Of a stretch of DNA of 33,369 nucleotides, positions 6,377 to 15,089 are shown in pieces (position 1 is the first letter of the stretch; every line of letters starts with the position of its first letter). The notes below the pieces were generated by a model. It worked only from the letters and a program-made list of their open reading frames with translations. It did not search any database and was not told the DNA's origin. Both the position numbers and the translations under genes were made by a program. Source of the DNA: Proteobacteria bacterium UBA1148 (GTDB taxonomy: Bacteria > Pseudomonadota > Gammaproteobacteria > Steroidobacterales > Rariloculaceae); contig DBZY01000071.1 in assembly GCA_002311835.1 (NCBI GenBank), positions 3,930-37,298 of the forward strand, in the 5' to 3' direction.

Positions 6377-7732
6377 CTATGGGTCAACGGGGCTACTCAT
6401 CGCCACTCTTTCTCGTTCCTCGATAATTGTGCGCATCTCTCTTTGGCGTTCTCGGCTAATGGGGTAGCGCCACATTAGACCGATTACGATTAAGTAAGCA
6501 ATCATTGGCAAGGTAACTATCAGGTAGCGCAGACGCTGGAGAGCAGTGTTGGTGTTATCCGGACCCAGTTCTGGAATAAATTCAAATATTCCAAGGACAG
6601 ACATCACGAGGAAAACTCCAATACCCGAGGCAAGTTTGCTTGAAGCCTGAAGCAGTGAATAGTAAAGCCCCATTCTCTCTGAGCCACTTTGAATATGATC
6701 GTGGTCACATACATCGGCCATCATCGCTCTAGGCAAAAATTCATTTGCTGACGAATTGAGTCCTACTAACAAGAACGCAACTATAGTTAAGATTACGGCA
6801 TTTGATGGCAGAGCCAGGAGTAATAATGAAGTCATGGCTCCTGTGGCTACAGATATTTGCATGCAGCTGTGTTTAGTCCAGCGTTCAGAAAGCCTAATCC
6901 ATACCGGCAGACCTATGAGGCCGCCAACTAAAAGAAAAACGAGGATGAAGCCAGTGTTATTTTGAAGGTTAAGCGTAAAAGCCACAAAGAAAAAGAAAAG
7001 AGCTTGAACAAAATAGGTTGAGAATGAAATCATAAAATTCGCTAGTAGTAGGCGCAATAAAGGCATGTTAGTGAAAACTAAACTAGCGCCTTTTTTGAAG
7101 CTTAAGTAAGGCCGATTTGGCGTCGCTCTTTCTGGCACGCTAAACAAGCAGAGAATGACCGTTATAGGTAACGCAATGATCATAAACCAGCCAATAGCTG
7201 AAGCTGTTTGTTCAAGAGTGGGAGTGGTTATCCATTGCATAATAGCCCAACCTCCCCCGATCAGAATTCCACCCACCATAGTCATTGCTTGGAGTAGGCC
7301 AGCGATTCGCGATCGGCGATCGTAGTCACGAGACAATTCCAATGCCCATGACGTGTGACTGATAGTCCAGGCACTCCACCCCACATACAGAGTGGCGAGC
7401 CAGACAAACAAGTACAGACCTCCAGCATTTTCAGGTGGGTTATAAACCATAAAAATAGCCAGCATGAGAATTGGTACCGATAGCGCAAGCCAAGGTCTCC
7501 GGCGACCCCAGCGAGTCCTGTAGCTATCCATAAAGAGACCCCATAGAGGGGCGGCAGTTATGTCGACGAGTTTAGCAGCAAAAAAAATCGCACCAATGGC
7601 AGCTCCTAATCCTAAATGTTCTGCATAAAGCGGTGGCAAAATCACAAATACGGCTGTCACAAGCATGTTCAAGCCTAAGGAGGGCAGGGAAAATCCCATC
7701 ATCCGTAAATTAGTGGCACGTATTTCGCTCAT
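6377..7732 (-). CDS. MFS transporter of the GPH (glycoside-pentoside-hexuronide) type
   Basis: This inner-membrane transporter of 451 residues has about twelve helices. Features of the GPH/MelB branch are the N-terminal segment of the first helix, 'PPLYAEHLGLGAAIGAIFFAAKLVDITAAPLWG', then 'DSYRTRWGRRRPWL' after helix 2, and 'ELSRDYDRRSRIAG' in the first half. In known members the Asp residues of helix 2 take part in cation coupling, and 'VDI' and 'MDS' here fit that region. The substrate is probably a sugar or sugar acid. It cannot be read from sequence. The ATG at 7732 is chosen because it starts just before the first helix ('MSEIRATNLRMMGFSLP'). A longer in-frame start adds an unlikely Phe-rich lead. 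The gene is divergent from the bicupin gene across a 104-base shared promoter. Confidence 0.88.
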   Translation of the reverse strand: MSEIRATNLRMMGFSLPSLGLNMLVTAVFVILPPLYAEHLGLGAAIGAIFFAAKLVDITAAPLWGLFMDSYRTRWGRRRPWLALSVPILMLAIFMVYNPPENAGGLYLFVWLATLYVGWSAWTISHTSWALELSRDYDRRSRIAGLLQAMTMVGGILIGGGWAIMQWITTPTLEQTASAIGWFMIIALPITVILCLFSVPERATPNRPYLSFKKGASLVFTNMPLLRLLLANFMISFSTYFVQALFFFFVAFTLNLQNNTGFILVFLLVGGLIGLPVWIRLSERWTKHSCMQISVATGAMTSLLLLALPSNAVILTIVAFLLVGLNSSANEFLPRAMMADVCDHDHIQSGSERMGLYYSLLQASSKLASGIGVFLVMSVLGIFEFIPELGPDNTNTALQRLRYLIVTLPMIAYLIVIGLMWRYPISRERQREMRTIIEERERVAMSSPVDP

Positions 7733-7780
7733 GACTAGATCATAGAGAGTGTTTGCTAAGAAGCAAAATTTATTAAAAAA

Positions 7781-7811
7781 GGTTATGAACCATTTGATAT
7801 GATTCTGAACC
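7781..7811. promoter_or_regulatory. Paired 11-bp operator-like elements between transporter and bicupin genes
   Basis: GGTTATGAACC (7781-7791) and GATTCTGAACC (7801-7811) match at nine of eleven positions and start exactly 20 bases apart, two helical turns. The first is a palindrome with GGTT/AACC arms. They lie in the 104-base divergent promoter, near the bicupin start. This spacing suits a dimeric or tetrameric regulator bound to one DNA face. Confidence 0.5.
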
Positions 7812-7836
7812 ACTAATTTAGCAGAGAAGATTCATA

Positions 7837-8673
7837 ATGCCAGTCCTCTTTAATTGCGACACCATCGATCCGATCTCAGTAGGGGAGGGTGTAAAAAAAC
7901 AAGCCTTAATTACTCCTGAACGCGTCAAAAATGATTGCATCTTGCTTGATCGGTGGGTTCTTGATGCAGCAGCCACTATGAAAATTGATGTTTTGGAGAC
8001 CGATTTAGCTTGGTTTCAGTTGCTTGATGGCTCGGCTGTGCTTGATGGAACGGTCGGAGTACATGATCTAACGGTATCCAATGTTGTGTTCCTTCCTCCG
8101 AGTTTTAAGGGCAGCCTTTCTACTGCTAAAGGCGCTACAGTTCTTTATGGAGGTGTGCCTAATGCAGATCGATTTGATGAGAATTTTGGGGACTCTTTAG
8201 CGTTCCGCTGCGTCAACTGGCGAGCAGAACCCGCCCTTTCGTCTGTGCATGATGCAAGAACCCGAATCTACCTTGTAACTCCAACACTTTTTGGAACTAA
8301 GGCTGTGAAGGGCGAGATGATTATTTATCCACCCGGGACGACGGCGGCACTTCACCATCATGAAGGTGCCGAGCATTTTCAGTACATAATTAGTGGAAGT
8401 GGGACAGCGATACTTGGAGATGAGACATGCCCTATTCGGGCGGGTGATACGCTCTATAACTATGAGTATGAAAAGCACAATTTCATCAGTGATGAAAAAG
8501 AAGATTTAGTTTTCGTTGAGTACTTTGTGCCAGCAGAGTGCAGCACCATATGGGTAGATCCAGATGTCACTTGTTCTTGGTCGCCTACTGGTAAGAACAT
8601 AGACGGTGGTGAGCCATCCCGCTACATTGAGGCTCATAGTTCAGCAGAGACGGTAAATCCAGAGGGCGTTTGA
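7837..8673 (+). CDS. Bicupin-fold protein
   Basis: This 278-residue cytoplasmic protein appears to have two cupin domains. The C-terminal one, at about residues 150-235, carries the classic metal motifs. They are 'PPGTTAALHHHEGAEHF', with the His and Glu ligands of motif 1, then 'GSGTAILGD', then 'AGDTLYNYEYEKHNF', with the His of motif 2. The N-terminal half (about 40-115) has a cupin-like strand pattern but no clear His ligands, so it is probably structural. Cupins of this layout include dioxygenases, isomerases and ureidoglycine-type hydrolases. I do not see enough to choose. The gene is divergent from an MFS/GPH transporter and probably acts on the imported compound or a product of it. 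Its stop lies five bases from that of the convergent serine hydrolase gene. Confidence 0.78.
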   Translation: MPVLFNCDTIDPISVGEGVKKQALITPERVKNDCILLDRWVLDAAATMKIDVLETDLAWFQLLDGSAVLDGTVGVHDLTVSNVVFLPPSFKGSLSTAKGATVLYGGVPNADRFDENFGDSLAFRCVNWRAEPALSSVHDARTRIYLVTPTLFGTKAVKGEMIIYPPGTTAALHHHEGAEHFQYIISGSGTAILGDETCPIRAGDTLYNYEYEKHNFISDEKEDLVFVEYFVPAECSTIWVDPDVTCSWSPTGKNIDGGEPSRYIEAHSSAETVNPEGV

Positions 8674-8678
8674 AGGGT

Positions 8679-9758
8679 TCAGCTAGTGTCTAGGGCTTTA
8701 ACCAAGGCATCGTGAAAGCGCGGCCGAAGAGAGGACAGTTTTGGGTTCTCTCTGGTGGGATGAATGCGATTAGTCAGTAGTATCGCGAAAAAGTTTCTAC
8801 TTGGGTCGATCCAAAGCGATGTTCCTGTAAATCCAGTGTGTCCGTAAGACACTGGTGAAAATAGACCACCGCTGGAGCCTCCCGCTGCAGGGGTGTCCCA
8901 CCCCAGAGCCCGACTGCTTCCGGCGACTAAATTTGCCCGTTGCGTGAAGAGTTGTACGGTCTCGGGTGTGACTAAGCGGTGGTTATTTAATACACCTTCA
9001 TTCAGGAACATTCTTGCAATCGGAGCGATAGCTCGTGCCGTTGAAAAGAGGCCTGCATGTGGAGCAATACCGCCCAGCCCATAAGCATTCTCGTCATGCA
9101 CAACACCCCGTAACATAGAGCCACGCCATTTATCTTTCTCGGTGGGAGCAATGCGTGAAAGTAAGCGTTCCGGCGGGTTGTACCAAATTTCTTCCATGCC
9201 TAGAGGCGTAAAAATCTCGTTGGTAGCGAGCAGATCCAAAGTTGATTGTGTCAACCGTTCTAGAACTTCTCCTAACAATAGGAATCCTAGATCGGAGTAA
9301 ATAGATTTTGAACGAGGTAAGTAGTCTAGTGGCAGCTCGCAAATTTTATCTATGTAGCCGCGTTTTGATTCAATCTGTGATCGACCACCAAACGATTTGT
9401 ACAAATCAGTCCACCACAGTAGGCCACCACAGTGAGCTAGAAGATCTGCAATAACAACATTATCTTTACCATCACCGGAGAATTCTGGAATGTAGGTATT
9501 GACTGGTGCCTCAAGGTCGAGTTGTCCTTGCTCGTACAGAAGCATCGCCAATGGAGTTGTGACGATGGTTTTCGTCAGAGAGGCTAGATCATAGATTGTA
9601 TCGGGTGTGACAGAAGAGGTCTCAGCGTCATAGTCGAGATGACCGAGAGCTTCTTCAGCAAGGACAGTCTCTCGGGTGCCAGTTAAATACACCGCACCTG
9701 GCATTGCATCGACCGCAATCGCTTTAGCTAGCAGTTGGTTTACAGTTTCATTTTTCAT
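8679..9758 (-). CDS. Beta-lactamase-fold serine hydrolase
   Basis: This 359-residue protein belongs to the class C beta-lactamase/esterase/DD-peptidase superfamily. The catalytic Ser and Lys lie in 'ASLTKTI' (SxxK, about residue 60). The second motif is 'YSDLGFLLLG', where Tyr is kept and Asp stands in the Asn position. The third motif is 'HTGFTGTSLWIDP', with His-Thr-Gly in place of Lys-Thr-Gly. Such variants are usual for esterases and D-aminopeptidase-like members, so an antibiotic-resistance role is not suggested. No signal peptide is visible, which points to a cytoplasmic enzyme. ATG at 9758 and GTG at 9773 are both possible. Neither has a strong ribosome site. It converges on the bicupin gene. 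Confidence 0.88.
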   Translation of the reverse strand: MKNETVNQLLAKAIAVDAMPGAVYLTGTRETVLAEEALGHLDYDAETSSVTPDTIYDLASLTKTIVTTPLAMLLYEQGQLDLEAPVNTYIPEFSGDGKDNVVIADLLAHCGGLLWWTDLYKSFGGRSQIESKRGYIDKICELPLDYLPRSKSIYSDLGFLLLGEVLERLTQSTLDLLATNEIFTPLGMEEIWYNPPERLLSRIAPTEKDKWRGSMLRGVVHDENAYGLGGIAPHAGLFSTARAIAPIARMFLNEGVLNNHRLVTPETVQLFTQRANLVAGSSRALGWDTPAAGGSSGGLFSPVSYGHTGFTGTSLWIDPSRNFFAILLTNRIHPTRENPKLSSLRPRFHDALVKALDTS

Positions 9759-9773
9759 GGAATGCAAAATCAC

Positions 9774-9982
9774 TAGTGAAAATGTAATAAGTGATACGTA
9801 GGGTTATATATCTCTTTAATTAGCATAGCCTTCTTTAGACTTCCGAGGATGTTAAATAGGCAGTCAACACCGCCGCAACTGAGCCAATAACACTGGCGTC
9901 TAAAATCGGGATAAGGTGCTTACAGCCTTAGGCTACAATACGAGCGTCGTCGCGGATAGCAGTAGTGCAAACTGAGAATTGT
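9774..9982. other. Divergent intergenic region, no clear promoter
   Basis: This gap of about 210 bases separates the minus-strand serine hydrolase gene from the plus-strand M23 peptidase gene, so it must contain promoters for both. A TACAAT hexamer about 45 bases before the peptidase start could be a -10 box, but no -35 partner stands out. A short palindrome GCCTTAGGC precedes it. I see no small gene or RNA. Confidence 0.35.
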
Positions 9983-10804
9983 ATGATAACTTCACTGACT
10001 TTGTTTTTGACGACGCTGACCGTGGCTCAGGGTCAGGCGTTACAAGTGGGCTATCCTAATGAACCCGGGCTTCAGTCGATCATGGTGGAGTTGTTCGAGC
10101 AACGCACGTCGTTCGTGCAGACGGATCAAGGGTGGATTGCAATTCTCGGCGTCGACGTAGATGTTCAAGCGGGGAGTTACACTGTAGATATTTCGTTTAC
10201 CTATTCTGATGGTCGACAACAATCCAGAACCCAAACGATAGAGGTTCTCAGCAAAAACTTTCCGACTACTGAACTTACTGTTGCGCCTGGGTATGTACAG
10301 CTCAGTCCGGAAAACCAAGCACGCGCGATGGTGGAATCACAGGAAATTAATGCCGTTTATAATGAGCTAAATCCTGCTTCATATTGGGGTGAGTCTTTTC
10401 AGGTGCCTATCCCAGGTGCAATCGATGGGCAAAATTTTGGACACCGACGTATTTTCAATGGCGAACCTAGGGCTCCTCACTCTGGTGCCGATCTATCAGC
10501 CACAACAGGTACAGAGATACACGCTTCCAATGCGGGCAATATAGTTCTAGCGAAGGACTTCTTCTTCAATGGCAACGCAGTGTTTATTGATCACGGACTT
10601 GGCGTTTATACGATGTATCTGCATCTTTCGAAGATCCTCGTCCGTGTGGGGGATTTTGTTGAGCGTGGACAGATCATAGGACTTGTGGGGGAGACTGGGC
10701 GCGTGACAGGGCCTCATTTGCACTGGGGTGCGAGGATCCTTAATGCTCGCGTCGATCCTTTCTCGTTGCTACCTCCTGTTGGGGATAATGCAAAAAGCGA
10801 TTAA
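9983..10804 (+). CDS. M23 family metallopeptidase (LytM type), exported
   Basis: This is a predicted zinc endopeptidase of the cell wall, with 273 residues. The signal peptide is 'MITSLTLFLTTLTVAQGQA'. A beta-rich domain at about residues 20-110, resembling an Ig-like N-terminal module, precedes the LytM core. The core has zinc ligands in 'HSGAD' (HxxxD) and 'GPHLHWG' (HxH), with 'IDHGLGVYTMYLHLS' between them, as in active M23 enzymes. All four catalytic positions look intact, so it is likely a true peptidoglycan hydrolase. It is not a degenerate activator such as EnvC. There is no coiled coil. The ATG at 9983 has GAG six bases upstream and starts the signal peptide cleanly, whereas an upstream GTG at 9965 would add six polar residues. 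Confidence 0.88.
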   Translation: MITSLTLFLTTLTVAQGQALQVGYPNEPGLQSIMVELFEQRTSFVQTDQGWIAILGVDVDVQAGSYTVDISFTYSDGRQQSRTQTIEVLSKNFPTTELTVAPGYVQLSPENQARAMVESQEINAVYNELNPASYWGESFQVPIPGAIDGQNFGHRRIFNGEPRAPHSGADLSATTGTEIHASNAGNIVLAKDFFFNGNAVFIDHGLGVYTMYLHLSKILVRVGDFVERGQIIGLVGETGRVTGPHLHWGARILNARVDPFSLLPPVGDNAKSD

Positions 10805-10843
10805 CAATCCATAGTTTAGGTGTATTTGGCGTTTAGGTGTCAG

Positions 10844-11107
10844 TCAGCGCGAATCATCTCGTAATCTTGAGAGAGCCATAAGCGCAGCCACAGTCCGAGA
10901 CAATTCTGGCTTACGATCGATCTCGTATTGAATTAGGCGTTCGACCATGGGCTTGTCACCGTGGCAAGCGCAAACAAGGTCCTCCTCAACACCCACTCTC
11001 CAGCCGAGGCCCCTTGTTTCAAACTTTGTCCTTGTTCGCCACCATCGGAACAACATGATGAGTGAGATGATGGCAAGGGCAACAAAAAAAAATGGGATAT
11101 CGGTCAT
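10844..11107 (-). CDS. Small single-pass membrane protein downstream of the DUF4159 gene
   Basis: This 87-residue protein has one N-terminal membrane helix ('FFFVALAIISLIMLF'), a basic stop-transfer segment ('RWWRTRTKFETR'), and a cytoplasmic tail with 'DLVCACHGDKPMVERLIQYE' and a helical C-terminus rich in Arg and Leu. The Cys-x-Cys-His cluster could bind a metal, but there is too little to say more. I do not recognise the family. AAGGA sits four bases before the ATG, and the gene begins 22 bases after the DUF4159 stop, so the two are probably co-transcribed. Confidence 0.65.
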   Translation of the reverse strand: MTDIPFFFVALAIISLIMLFRWWRTRTKFETRGLGWRVGVEEDLVCACHGDKPMVERLIQYEIDRKPELSRTVAALMALSRLRDDSR

Positions 11108-11129
11108 TTAATCCTTTGTGAGGTTGTAG

Positions 11130-11921
11130 TTAGTGGGTCATCGCATAAATGATGTAGTTGATAGCGAAACGATAAGCCAGCGCGGTCATAGGGTTCGGAT
11201 ACCATGGGTCATCCGCATGTTCCCAGGCATCTCCCATGTCCATGTTGTAGTTGATGGCTACGAGTAGGCGCCTTTCATTATCATAAATTCCTCGCCAGTG
11301 TGGTGGTCCGCCTGGAAGTTGGGCTAGTATTTGTCCGCCAGGGCCGCGATAGAGGTGACGTGCCCCTGGGATTTGGGTATTTCGGTCAAGGTCATACAGC
11401 ACGTGCAGTAACGGGTCATCGTCTGGGATTTCGATGATTGGATAACCGGGGAGCACGCGTTGAATCATCTCGGCAAAATTTGCCCATTCACGAGCGCCAT
11501 GAAAGTCATCCACGACAAGAAAGCCCCCTCGCATCAGGTATTCTCTGAGACGATCCGTTTCTTCTATGGATAGTGTCCACCGGCCGACCTGCTGGGCAAA
11601 CAACCAGGGATGGTCGAATATACGGTCGTCGACGGCGCGTATGTGAACGCTGTCATCAGCAACTTCGAGTCGGGTGAGGCGTCGCAACCCCTGGGATAAA
11701 TGATCTTCAGCTTCTGGCCAATCGATTGCATACCACGGGCGCCACCCGCCTCGAGACGCTTGTGATCCACTAGGCATTAGTCTGGCCATGTGAAACTCTG
11801 CTTCTGGGTGTGTAATTTCCCAGCCCTGGCTAGTAGCAGCATCCGCAACAGTTAGAAGCACGCCAATAATAAATACCGCTCGGAAAAGTGGCGTAGGACA
11901 TGGCAATACAGGGGAAGGCAT
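11130..11921 (-). CDS. DUF4159 domain-containing exported protein
   Basis: This 263-residue protein starts with a signal peptide (hydrophobic about 12-28, ending 'ATSQG'). The remainder fits DUF4159, with 'EFHMARLMP' near the N-terminus, 'FDHPWLFAQQVGRWTLSIEETDRLREYLMRGGFLVVDDFHG' in the middle, and 'RLLVAINYNMDMGDAWEH' late. The fold resembles a class I glutamine-amidotransferase/ThuA-like domain, as in other members, but no Cys nucleophile is apparent where one would expect it. In other genomes DUF4159 genes often accompany MoxR ATPase and von Willebrand-type genes. None is present here, and the only partner is the small membrane protein encoded downstream. The role is unknown. Confidence in the family is good because of the GGFL-x-x-DD block. 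Confidence 0.82.
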   Translation of the reverse strand: MPSPVLPCPTPLFRAVFIIGVLLTVADAATSQGWEITHPEAEFHMARLMPSGSQASRGGWRPWYAIDWPEAEDHLSQGLRRLTRLEVADDSVHIRAVDDRIFDHPWLFAQQVGRWTLSIEETDRLREYLMRGGFLVVDDFHGAREWANFAEMIQRVLPGYPIIEIPDDDPLLHVLYDLDRNTQIPGARHLYRGPGGQILAQLPGGPPHWRGIYDNERRLLVAINYNMDMGDAWEHADDPWYPNPMTALAYRFAINYIIYAMTH

Positions 11922-12117
11922 GTGCCAAGTATAGGGAAACGGGTATCGTTCTCCAGTTTATGGAGTGTAGTTCACACAAGTAAATTTCATCTACGGACCG
12001 CTAGTTACTGCATGATTTAAAAAGGGATATTACTTATTCAGTATCTGAGAGGCTGGAATCATTGGATTAGCAGAGGCCAAAGGGGATTAGACGCTGTCCA
12101 GCTTCCTCAGGGACAAG
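11922..12117. other. Intergenic region between AsmA and DUF4159 genes
   Basis: This gap of about 196 bases, downstream of the asmA-like gene and upstream of the DUF4159 gene, presumably carries the end of one transcript and the promoter of the next. I see no hairpin followed by a T-run and no convincing promoter hexamers. Confidence 0.3.
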
Positions 12118-14961
12118 TCAATTCCCAAACAGTCCTTCCAGTAATCTGTCCTGAATCAAGTCTCTCAATTCTCTCCGTACCAGTTCGCTTATATCCGGTT
12201 GAATTAGCGGTTCAGTGGCTGTACCGCTAACCTCCAGAGGAATCGAATCCCCAACCACCCTGTCCAGGGTTTCACATTGTGAGATAGAAATTCCATTGGT
12301 CATCTTCGCCTCAAGGCCATAGTTGATTTTTTGTGAGAAGAGATCCATTTGACCTTGGCCTGTGATTTCGAGAGAGGGTGTATCAATTACTAGACTGCTT
12401 GTTCTGGCAATACCATCGCTCAACCGGGTTGTGCCGCGTAGAAGATTGAACTTTGTGAACTGATCGTCAGTCGGTGCGGGCCGTGGGTATTGTTGCAGGC
12501 GGTTGTAAGTATCACATAACGTATGATCTAGATTGAATCCATGAATCGCGCCGTCGAGAAGTGAAAAATCGATCTGACCTTCCGCGACCGTTAATACATC
12601 GTTAAGGCTTTCGCCGGTCCCACTTACCTCAAGGTCAAAAGTTCCCGTGCCAGATAGTGTTGGTTGGTCCAAGAGACTTGTCATAAGAGGCTCCAGACTA
12701 ATATCAACCCCGGAGCCATGTAATGAGAGCAGTGGTCTCCCAATACGTGCATCCAGTTCCAGCCCGCCCTCGAATTTGCCGCCGTAGAGTTGCCCAAAAG
12801 CTGAGTCGATTTTCCCGACATTATTCTCGATCGAGATATTTGTGGAAACATTTGAAAAATTTAGACTGGCTATTCTCAGATCGGCGACTGAAACTTGACC
12901 CTCTAGCGTAAAAGCGCGTAGCGCATCTATCGGTAACAGCAGATCATCATCGGTTGCTTCGCGGTCAGCAGGCGCTAGATAGCGATCGATATTTAACTGA
13001 TCTATGGCAAGATCAAAGACATACTTTGGGTCATTGAAATTTTCTATCGCAAATTGCCCTGTTATGAATGTATCGTCGAGGCGCATTCGAATTTCCAAGA
13101 ATTGTCCTCGATCCTCGTTTATATCTACGGTTGCGCTGATGGCCGCAGTCTCGAGAACCATGTCGTCCGATGTTACTGGTACGGGTTGGTCGAAACGGTT
13201 AAGCAGAGCTTTCGGTGAAAACCGTTGAACCTCAATATCACCCGTTAGATGCGACGAGCTAGATAATTCTTGTACCATTACACTGCCCATGGTTTGGAGG
13301 CCTAGTGCTCGGGCATTCAGGTTATCGAGTTGCAGTGAGTCATCAGTCGCGTCGTAGTCAAAGCTTGTGTTGACACTCACCGCCCCTAATTTATCGGGAT
13401 CAAGCCACTCTGGGAGACGGTTGGGAAACAGGGCGAGTAACACATCTGGGGCTACATTAGTCATTGTGATTTGCCCACGGAGACGACGCCCATCCTCGAG
13501 CCTATCTACGGCACCGGTGATCGTTGCGCCTGGAATAGTTACTGTGACGTTTCGCAGCGAGAAAACGCGATTCAAACCGTTAACGTTAAAGTCCGCACCG
13601 AGCGTGAGGGTGTCTATGCTTGAAAGGTCTGCGCTTTCGGTTATGACCTGAGGTAGGATCTCGATGAGTGCGATTGGATTGAATGCATCCGTCTCTATTC
13701 TACCCACCGTCTCTCGCTCGGTAACTGTGACTTCTCCGGTGAATTCTATATCGAGAGCAGAACCCTGCACCTCAGTCAGCTTCATATTCCCTGTTGTCGG
13801 TTCTACTGTGAAGAGAGACGCTAGATCGAAAACTCCTAGATTGCCATCTGCATCAATATCGAGCCCCATCGCATTGAACGCATCCTCCACAGGTGCCTCA
13901 GTAACGCTCACCATACCTGTGAACTGGGGATCGCTGAGTAGGTTGTTGCCCGCAAGTTCCCAGCGAGCATCAATATTCCCAATAGTTGTGGTGAGTTCAT
14001 CCAGCTCAATCGTCTGAGCTTCAATATCGAATCTTATCTGTTGAGAGGAGGCTCGAAAATCTAACTCTTCTGGGCCTAACGGGGGGTCTGTGAGTTTAGC
14101 TTCGAATACCACTGTATTGGCTTGCAGTAAGGAATCAGCGCTGGAATACTCGATACTGGCCTCCAGTTGACCCGTCACACGTTCGTTGTGTTGCCCGTCT
14201 TCGACTCGAAACTCAAGTTCCAAGTTCTCCGCTGCGTAGAGTAGCGTATCCGAATCGACACGGACTGTAGTCCGTGCATTGAACTGCGCGGTAAGGGCTG
14301 GATTTACACTAACCAATTGAAATTCCAAGGCAGCGTCGACAGGCTGTTCAGAGGTTATCGGGCCTGTGTCTAATGAGAGATCGGAAATCACATAGTGGAC
14401 TTCAGTGAAATCTTCTCGCCAAAAGATGATCCCATCGCGTATGCTAATTCCGGCGATATTTAGGCCTTGAGTCACGGAATTCGTGCTCCCTGTTAATTGT
14501 GCCTCTCTCACATTTGCGGGCGTAGATCTGAACAGGTCCTCCCAATTACCATGGCCTTCATCGTCGCGTGAAAGATTCAGCTCCAGGCCATTTAGCTCCA
14601 CCGTGTCTATCTCGAGTCGTTTGCTGAGAAGCGGTAATAATCGAACTCGCGCAGTGGCGGTGATTGCGCTGGCGAAATCTTCCTCGCCAAAATTCTCTGC
14701 GTTGCCTAGGCGAATTTTCCCTGTCTGTACACCGAGCCAGGGGAAAAATGTTAATTCGAGATCACCTTCAATAACGAAGCTACGCCCAGTACGCTCTTCT
14801 ACAAGTGAGGATAAATTGTTCTTGTAATCATTGGGGTCGAAGAGCAACCATACGGCCATGATGGCGCTCAACAGAAGCACCAGAAAAATAGCTGCCACTA
14901 TGGTGAACGTTCTAAGGATAGCTTCAGCTCCTACGTAAAGAGCGTTCTTGGGTTGGGCCAC
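12118..14961 (-). CDS. AsmA family envelope protein
   Basis: This is a large 947-residue protein of the AsmA/TamB-like superfamily, anchored in the inner membrane by one N-terminal helix (about 16-40). It extends into the periplasm as a long repetitive beta structure. The AsmA N-terminal signature is clear: 'FDPNDYKNNLSSLVEERTGRSFVIEGDLELTFFPWLGVQTGKIRLGN'-like blocks follow the helix. The C-terminal third has the AsmA_2-type ending: 'FGQLYGGKFEGGLELDARIG', 'GTGTFDLEVSGTGESLNDVL', 'GFNLDHTLCDTYN', and 'SISQCETLD'. Family members are thought to help move phospholipids between membranes. The start used is a GTG at 14961. No good ribosome site is present, so the first residues are uncertain. It is transcribed alone. 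Length fits the larger AsmA proteins. Confidence 0.9.
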   Translation of the reverse strand: MAQPKNALYVGAEAILRTFTIVAAIFLVLLLSAIMAVWLLFDPNDYKNNLSSLVEERTGRSFVIEGDLELTFFPWLGVQTGKIRLGNAENFGEEDFASAITATARVRLLPLLSKRLEIDTVELNGLELNLSRDDEGHGNWEDLFRSTPANVREAQLTGSTNSVTQGLNIAGISIRDGIIFWREDFTEVHYVISDLSLDTGPITSEQPVDAALEFQLVSVNPALTAQFNARTTVRVDSDTLLYAAENLELEFRVEDGQHNERVTGQLEASIEYSSADSLLQANTVVFEAKLTDPPLGPEELDFRASSQQIRFDIEAQTIELDELTTTIGNIDARWELAGNNLLSDPQFTGMVSVTEAPVEDAFNAMGLDIDADGNLGVFDLASLFTVEPTTGNMKLTEVQGSALDIEFTGEVTVTERETVGRIETDAFNPIALIEILPQVITESADLSSIDTLTLGADFNVNGLNRVFSLRNVTVTIPGATITGAVDRLEDGRRLRGQITMTNVAPDVLLALFPNRLPEWLDPDKLGAVSVNTSFDYDATDDSLQLDNLNARALGLQTMGSVMVQELSSSSHLTGDIEVQRFSPKALLNRFDQPVPVTSDDMVLETAAISATVDINEDRGQFLEIRMRLDDTFITGQFAIENFNDPKYVFDLAIDQLNIDRYLAPADREATDDDLLLPIDALRAFTLEGQVSVADLRIASLNFSNVSTNISIENNVGKIDSAFGQLYGGKFEGGLELDARIGRPLLSLHGSGVDISLEPLMTSLLDQPTLSGTGTFDLEVSGTGESLNDVLTVAEGQIDFSLLDGAIHGFNLDHTLCDTYNRLQQYPRPAPTDDQFTKFNLLRGTTRLSDGIARTSSLVIDTPSLEITGQGQMDLFSQKINYGLEAKMTNGISISQCETLDRVVGDSIPLEVSGTATEPLIQPDISELVRRELRDLIQDRLLEGLFGN

Positions 14962-15089
14962 CGGACACTGACTACGTTCCCGAACGTCTTGAGTTTATCA
15001 GTTTCGGAGGTCGTTTGGCTTGCTGTGTTCGACTTTTAGCTCTAGCGTAGCAGGTCTGCTATCTGTTGGAGACTGCGTTGCAGAAAGGG

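Noticed and set aside
7837..8673. Assignment of the bicupin as ureidoglycine aminohydrolase
   Set aside because: Length fits, but no purine-catabolism genes are nearby, and the metal motif is shared by many cupins.
8679..9758. Beta-lactam resistance gene
   Set aside because: No signal peptide, and the KTG motif is HTG, which points to an esterase-like family member.
13367..14827. Several plus-strand open frames of 94-117 codons inside the AsmA gene
   Set aside because: They are antisense to a clear 947-residue AsmA protein, are Ser/Arg-rich, and have no ribosome sites or family resemblance.
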